A stretch of DNA of 22,705 nucleotides from positions 200,045 through 222,749 of the forward strand of contig BFEA01000877.1 in NCBI GenBank assembly GCA_003427395.1, read 5' to 3'. The stretch is from Chara braunii. Lineage: Eukaryota; Streptophyta; Charophyceae; Charales; Characeae. Numbering within the stretch: position 1 is the stretch's first letter; the number at the start of each line of letters is the position of its first letter. Below the pieces are notes generated by a model. It was not told the DNA's origin, did not search any database, and saw only the letters and a program-made list of their open reading frames with translations. Positions 17,975 to 22,705 of the stretch are shown here, one piece after another. Made by a program: the position numbers and the translations under genes.

Positions 17975-19489
17975 TTAGCAACCTTGCACATACGCGATAC
18001 AGTCTGCTTTCATTCGAGGCCAGGTGTACGAACGCAATAAAGTTTCATAGGTCTTCTTCCACCCGAAATGACCTTCAATATCATGGCATTCCCCCAAGAT
18101 CATACTCTTGATCTCCTCATTATTCGGTATACACAGCCTATCATACATGTTAGTTCGTTCAAACAATAGACCGTGAGTTACTTTATGATCGGGAAACTCT
18201 GCTGGCTTTTCTTGCACTAGCTTAATCATGGTCCCATAAACAGGATCAGAGGGATACGCATTTCTAATCTTTTCTTGTAGGTCTACACCTACATCTAGAT
18301 AAGTCACGATCACACCGAAAAAGTCTGATCTACGACTTAGTGTATCAGCAACAACGTTATACTTACCCTTGACTGGCTTCAGCTCAAAGTCAAACATATC
18401 AATCTCTGCAGCCCACCTTGTCAACTTAGATGTCATTCGAGCTTGCGTTTTGAGCCAGCGAAGTGTTTCATGGTCAGAGTATACTTTAAAATGCCTTCCT
18501 ATAAGGTAGTGTCCCCAATGATTGAGAGCCTCACGCAAAGCATACAACTCTCGTTCATACGTTGAAGCGGCCACCTTCTCGTTAGGTAAGCGGCAAGACA
18601 TAAACTCTACAGTTTTGTACCCATGCCCATCATCTTGCTGGAGTACAACACCTATACCATACTGACTAGCGTCGGTCGTGACCACAAAAGGTAAAGAAGG
18701 GTCCGCCACTTTGAGAACCGGAGAATTAATCAAATACTTTTTCAGACGCTTGAAGGACATCGTGCAGTCTGAATCCCACTTCCAAATTACTTCTTCCTTA
18801 AACAATCGGCGAAGGGGAGCAGCTATTATCGTAAAGTGTCTTACGAACTTTCGATAGTAATTGGCTAACCCAAGGAACGACCGCAACTCAGTCAAGGTGC
18901 GGGGGTTCGGCCAATCTCTGATTGCTGCTATCTTGGCGTCTTCCAGTTTGACCCCATCTCCATCAATCACATGTCCTAGGTATAGCACCTGACGCTTAGC
19001 CCATTCACACTTCTTTGGGTTTAACTTGAGTTTTGCTTTTCTCAATCTATTTAGCACAAGTCGAAGGTGCTCGGCATGCTCCTTTTCATTTTTGTTGAAA
19101 ATCAAAATGTCGTCTAAATAAATCACAACAAATTTATTGAGCCATTCACGAAAGAGTTCGTTCATCGTTCTTTGGAAAGTGGCAGGGGCATTTGTGAGAC
19201 CAAAGGGNAAAACTACGAACTCATAATGCCCATACCTTGTCCTGAAGGCAGTCTTATGTTGGTCCTCCGGCTCAACTTCAATTTGATGGTAGCCGGATTT
19301 TAGATCAATCTTTGAGAATACTTTGCTTCCCTGCACGCGATCCAACAAATCGTCTATTCGCGGTAATGGTTTAACATTCTTTATGGTTATGTCATTTAAT
19401 CTCCTATAATCTATACACATGCGAACGCCGCCATCCTTTTTAGGCACAAAGAGCACAGGCGCACCATAGGGTGAGAAGCTAGGTCTTAT
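17975..19489 (-). pseudogene. pol: E4 reverse transcriptase, RNase H and integrase zinc finger
   Basis: Converts element RNA to DNA. The frame is open for about 500 codons after the TGA at 19490-19492. Numbered from the Met at 19456, RT shows [15 protein letters not shown] (7-21), first catalytic Asp in [10 protein letters not shown] (51), PFGLTNAPATFQ (84-95) and YLDDIL (113-118, catalytic Asp 115-116). RNase H shows Asp262 (TTDASQYG), Glu303 (ERELYAL), Asp328 (SDHETL) and Asp371 (VVADTLSRR), a full D-E-D-D set. The integrase zinc-binding His pair follows (ECHDIEGHFGWKK, 458 and 463), with the first Cys at 493. The frame then ends at TAA 17975-17977. The N at 19208 makes residue 83 Phe or Leu. 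The enzymatic domains look intact. Confidence 0.95.
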
Positions 19490-20485
19490 TCAACCATTTT
19501 TCAACAACTCATCGAGTTGGGTTCGCAGTTCATCCAATTCTTGGGGCGACATACGATAGATAGGCCCCTTCGGGGGCGCGCTCCCTGGAATGATATCAAT
19601 GCGGTGGCGGATTGGTCTTTCCACCACACCGCTTGGGGCTTCAGCCACATCTGCGAACTCTTTCAGGATCCTCTCAATCTCTTGGGATCTGACTTCTTCC
19701 TTTGTTTCTCCTTCCTTTACTGGGCGCATATATGCAACAAAGACTTGATCATACAAGTTACGTTTCTTAACATGGCGAGCGAACGCTGGAGCACTCATAC
19801 AACAATGAGCTAGGCTGCTTTCTTTTCCCGATTCATGGTAGAGGCGAATCTTTTTCTTACCTCCTTGCGGACTTGGGAGCCAACATTCATGTTCCCTTAA
19901 CTTTAGATCCGCATGTGCAGCCTCACCCCAATCCATTCCTAACAACACATCAAAGGGAAAGTTATCCTCCACCAAGGAGGTCAGAAAGTGGAGAACGCGT
20001 TCCACCTTCCCCTCTGCCTCTAGCCGAAAGTATACTTGTACTCCCTCGACGTATCGATCCATGACAGTTTCACTACTATTCGCCAACTTACTTACAATGG
20101 GCTCATCTAACTTCTTAACTTTAAGCCCAAGACGCAGTTTCTGCAACCCTTTTTTACTAACATAACTGCGTGTAGACCCGCTATCTATCATACCTCCTAC
20201 TCTAACTCGATTTATTTCTAGATCTGCAATTATTAGTTGTCCTTTCTTTTTTCGCATTTCAGTCTAGGCTTGGCGACAAGCGGCCAACTCATCACCCACG
20301 CCAGCGAGGGATCCATCTAGAGAGGTGCATACATTTGCCACCTCTGGACAGTGCACTAGATGGGGACTTCCTTCCTCTTCAGTTTCTGCCATTGGGGCCT
20401 TCGAATGGGAGGATTCTGATTTTTCAACATTCGAAGCCCCGGTAGAGGCAACTGGCACCTCTACTTGCTGTTCCCTTTTGCCCCC
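19490..20485 (-). pseudogene. pol: E4 pol N-terminal region and aspartic protease
   Basis: The pol frame opens at 20485, right after a TAG at 20488-20486, and overlaps the gag end by about 22 nt in the -1 frame. A spacer region (PVASTGASNVEKSE onward) runs to a TAG at 20264-20266. Comparison with E1 (PAWAKM versus QA-stop-TEM) shows this replaced a Trp codon. The protease follows with active site GGMIDSGSTRSY (Asp at 20185-20183) and the C-terminal DVLLGMDW block. Retropepsins act as dimers to mature Gag-Pol. The segment continues into the RT N-terminus (RHRIDIIPGSAPPKGPIYRM) and stops at TGA 19490-19492, which probably replaced a Trp (KNG[16 protein letters not shown]). Confidence 0.9.
20442..20479 (-). 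promoter_or_regulatory. Candidate programmed -1 frameshift signal at the E4 gag-pol junction
   Basis: Minus strand, gag frame: GCA AAA GGG AAC AGC AAG TAG. The slip site A AAA GGG is at 20479-20473 and an 8-nt spacer at 20472-20465. GTAGAGG (20464-20458) then pairs perfectly with CCTCTAC (20448-20442) around a 9-nt loop. The gag TAG lies in the 5' arm and pol is in the -1 frame. Compared with E1 the stem shows one G-C to A-U exchange and one G-U to G-C change, which preserves pairing. Confidence 0.65.
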
Positions 20486-21165
20486 CTATACACAAAGTTA
20501 TTCCAGACGTTTTCGAATTCAACTCGATGCGCTTCAACCCTTTGTAGGGTCTGATGCATTAACTGCATATCTTGCCTTGTGTTGAGGACTGTCTCCCTGA
20601 GGAGAGCAAGCCGTGCTTCGGTTTCAGAGGGATTTTCCTTTTGCGCTTCTAGTGCTTTCTGCAATTTCTCCCCTTCTGCCTGCAGTCTTCTCTTTTCCTC
20701 TAACTCTTGCCGTCTGGAAGCTATCAATCTGGCATCCAATTCAATCCTCTTTTCTGCCATCAGCAGGTTACGTTCAACGGTGTCTGTCACAGTAGCCAAC
20801 TTGGCGACGAATGCATCTCGCTCCGCGTCAGTTTCTTTCAATGGCTCGCTGGAATAGTAGTACCGTTCCCCCCAATCCAACGGCTCAACGGGAAGCCGGC
20901 TACTACTCTCAGGGATGTCATGACGACGTCGCTGCAATGTCTGTTCATCTTCCTGTTCTACTTCTTCTTCTTCTCCTTCTTCTATACTCTTCAATTCTTC
21001 TTCTAACTCCCTGTCCATTTTCTCTTTCATTTTCTTTCTTGCTTCTTCTTCTTTTTGTTTTTCCTTTGCTTCTTTCTCCTTTTTCTTATCTGCCAGCCTG
21101 CGGTCTATTTCTGCCTGCTCCGCAGGTGTAGGGCCAGGCTTCACTGTTCCGGACCGCATCAGCAT
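20461..21165 (-). pseudogene. gag: E4 gag, short coiled-coil form without capsid or zinc knuckle
   Basis: The most likely start is ATG at 21165 (MLMRSGTVKPGPTPAEQAE) or two codons later; the frame is open further upstream to 21225. The protein is dominated by Lys/Glu/Arg/Gln-rich heptad-like sequence predicting long coiled coils: acidic run about 21040-20970, then QELEEKRRLQAEGEKLQKAL. It ends VYRGAKGNSK with TAG at 20463-20461. The last residues match the end of E1 gag (AKGNRR), but the capsid-like block and CCHC knuckle of E1, normally just before this point, are absent. Either an internal deletion removed them or this lineage uses a reduced gag. The frame is uninterrupted, but the product is unlikely to package RNA alone. 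Confidence 0.75.
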
Positions 21166-21230
21166 GCGGGACGTGCACACACGTCCGAACCCCAGAGGAA
21201 ACATGAGCCGGAACAGCGGCCCCAATAAGA

Positions 21231-21274
21231 CAGGGCCAACAGGCCCTGGATGGGATAGTCATCCATGATGACTA
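21231..21274 (-). promoter_or_regulatory. Two perfect hairpins just upstream of E4 gag
   Basis: 21231-21248 is CAGGGCC/GGCCCTG with a 4-nt loop. 21256-21274 is TAGTCATC/GATGACTA with a 3-nt loop. They lie 66-109 nt 5' of the gag ATG, in the leader where retroelement RNAs commonly carry dimerisation and packaging signals. The folds are seen; the role is inferred. Confidence 0.6.
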
Positions 21275-21530
21275 CCGGCACAGGGAGCCCTCCGCCGGAT
21301 CACCAAGGCACTATCCCAATCAACTTACTTACTTGGTATCCGTTGGCAATGGAGTTCTGTGCCCCTTTTTTTTTTGGATATGCTGTCTGGCTCCCTGTAT
21401 CAACCTTTGGCAATGTGTTTGTCTCTCTTGATATGTACTTTTTTTTTCTTTTACTAACTTGCTGGGTGTCTGATGCAGGTACGGAGTACAGCGCAGATTC
21501 AGATGGTTCACTTATCCAACCAGGAAGGAA

Positions 21531-21695
21531 TACTTCGTTCCAATGTTTCTTTCTGTTGGGCTCAACAGGCCCTGTAGATACTCAATATCATCCTTATACT
21601 GCCTGGTACATGCTACTTCGTTCCAATGTTATTTCTGTTGGGCTCAACAGGCCCTGTAGATACTCAATATCATCCTTATACTGCCTGGTACATGC
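21531..21695 (-). repeat. 82/83-bp tandem duplication in the E4 leader
   Basis: Copy 1 is 21531-21613 and copy 2 is 21614-21695, differing by one small indel and substitution (GTTTCTTTC versus GTTATTTC). Each copy contains a perfect hairpin CTGTTG-GGCT-CAACAG (21553-21568 and 21635-21650). Confidence 0.95.
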
Positions 21696-22209
21696 TATCT
21701 GACGTGGCACATAGCCACTTCGCACATCGATTCTTGGTTCTTGATAACGATACCCAGCCTGCCTATCAAGAGGGATAGGAGAGAGACCTACTCCTATTCG
21801 CAGAACACTGGACCACCTACTCTAGTGTGACCAGTTCCTGACACCTCACACTTAGGTCATCAGACTCTGACGGCTCAGACCTGACATCTATGACAACCCT
21901 GGTCCAGACTTCGACTCCTGACCAGATCAGCAGCAGTCACCTTCAGAGGGTCAGAGAGAGAGAAGGTAGGGGACACACACATGCATGCAGGTTCAGGGAA
22001 AGGAGGTGCTTCTCTCTTCTTGAAGATACCGCCGTTGGTGCTCCACGACCCTCCGCACGCTCCAGGTAAGTAGACTTCGCCACTTCTTCTTCGGCCTGCT
22101 TCCCCCACTATCAAAACCCTTCTTCTCTTCCTCCCTCCTTCACTCTTCCTCCATCACCACTTCGTCTCGCCGCCCTTGATCAGACCAGCGCTATGAGTGT
22201 AGCGAGCAA

Positions 22210-22223
22210 CTGCTCCGATACCA
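22210..22223 (-). promoter_or_regulatory. E4 primer-binding site (initiator tRNA-Met type)
   Basis: The minus strand reads TGGTATCGGAGCAG, four bases inside the LTR terminus. Plant LTR elements commonly use TGGTATCAGAGC, complementary to the 3' end of initiator tRNA-Met; this differs at one position. It fixes the element orientation and the inner LTR boundary at 22228. Confidence 0.88.
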
Positions 22224-22227
22224 AAAT

Positions 22228-22705
22228 TGCATGGGTCCTGGGGACCATCTCATGCAGATGTGTACATGTCATGCATCATCTTCACACGCAGTGATCAATA
22301 GTCTCAACCATAGACAAAGGTAGAGAAAAAGAGGACCGAGTTTCACAGCTTATATTATCAGAAATATGATTACAAAGTGTTTCAAAGTTCCCCTGAGTCC
22401 AGCGCAACACAAATCTCTGGTCAACTCATCAATATGACTTCCAAGGCATCAGCGCTACTCTTGCAGATAGTCTCCAAGTCATCAATATGGTCACAACTCA
22501 TCAGCGCCACCTCTGCAGTTCACAACCAACTCANGTAAGTGTCTCCCATAGCCAAACCTTGAATGAACACTCTATATCTCAGTCCCTTCCTCTTACGATG
22601 CATACACATTCTCTACTCATGAGGATCTACTCTGAATACGACTCAAAGCTACATACTAACCCTCTGCTACTAATGCTAACTCGCTGGGCAGCTATGGCTG
22701 CGTCA
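22228..22705 (-). repeat. E4 5' LTR, partial (runs off the window)
   Basis: Aligns over all 478 bases with 15469-15956. Differences are five transitions plus absence of a 10-bp TCATCAGCGC segment. It contains an N at 22534, the same site as the N at 15785 in the other LTR. The remainder, including U3 and the promoter, lies beyond the window. Confidence 0.95.

Larger units (their letters stand above)
21166..22209 (-). other. E4 leader between primer-binding site and gag
   Basis: About 1 kb of untranslated leader. From the primer-binding site inward it is purine-rich (about 22180-22060), then has a CT/GA patch (about 21950), an 82/83-bp tandem duplication (21531-21695) and two perfect hairpins (21231-21274) close to the gag start. 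Plus-strand open frames here have no recognised motif. Confidence 0.7.
15469..22705 (-). mobile_element. E4: near-complete Ty3/gypsy retrotransposon, minus strand
   Basis: Reading right to left: 5' LTR (22228 to beyond the end), primer-binding site, a leader of about 1 kb, coiled-coil gag, -1 frameshift signal, protease, RT, RNase H, integrase with a chromo-like tail, and 3' LTR ending at 15469. The LTRs are about 99% identical where both are visible, so insertion was relatively recent. Pol has four nonsense codons (20264-20266, 19490-19492, 17975-17977, 17966-17968) and a 47-bp duplication in integrase. Gag lacks capsid and zinc-knuckle sequence. This copy could not move on its own. Confidence 0.93.

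Noticed and set aside
22061-22076. Splice donor-like CAG-GTAAGT on the plus strand, with others near 16428 and 15786
   Set aside because: They lie on the strand opposite to E4 transcription and no exon is supported; GTAAGT occurs often by chance.

Overview
This window looks like repeat-rich intergenic DNA from a large eukaryotic genome, most likely a green plant or streptophyte alga. Four Ty3/gypsy LTR-retrotransposon remnants occupy most of it, and one carries a plant/fungal-type integrase chromodomain. Another has a primer-binding site resembling the complement of initiator tRNA-Met. The coiled-coil-rich gag proteins make me think of charophytes such as Chara, but that is a guess. I find no intact host gene, no RNA gene, no CRISPR array and nothing bacterial. 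Every recognisable coding region is a broken retroelement gene.

Layout. (E1) 1-3428, plus strand: (AG)30, a purine-rich leader, a 16-copy TTGAC array, then a frameshifted gag with a CCHC zinc knuckle and the start of a protease, cut off at 3428. (E2) 3429 to about 8.4 kb, plus strand: a chromovirus that begins just upstream of gag without a 5' LTR. It lacks protease, reverse transcriptase (RT) and RNase H, but keeps integrase and a chromodomain, followed by a 53-bp minisatellite, a polypurine tract and a 3' LTR starting at 7814. From 8.4 to 9.8 kb there are GC-rich, poly-A-tailed blocks in opposite orientation and nothing coding. (E3) 9.78-12.2 kb, plus strand: a remnant running from mid-RT through RNase H and integrase to a polypurine tract and an LTR start at 12210. 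E1 and E3 look like two halves of one element split by E2. From 12.7 to 15.47 kb there are microsatellites, a possible LTR edge at 13427, and a strong G-quadruplex block. (E4) 15469 to beyond 22705, minus strand: the most complete copy, with 3' LTR, integrase, RNase H, RT, protease, a short coiled-coil gag, a structured leader, a primer-binding site and a 5' LTR that runs off the window. Its two LTRs differ by five transitions and one 10-bp indel over 478 aligned bases, so it is fairly young.

The most interesting observation is a shared gag-pol junction in E1 and E4. Both have an A AAA GG slip site exactly four codons before the gag TAG. A 7-8-nt spacer follows, then a 7-8-bp stem with a 9-nt loop that contains the TAG in its 5' arm, and pol lies in the -1 frame. 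The stem covaries between the elements, so this is probably a conserved programmed -1 frameshift signal.

Assembly warnings: 16602-16639 is the Nextera mate-pair junction adapter flanked by a 50-bp direct repeat, a 47-bp tandem duplication nearby breaks the E4 integrase tail, and there are isolated N bases, one of them at the same position in both E4 LTRs.
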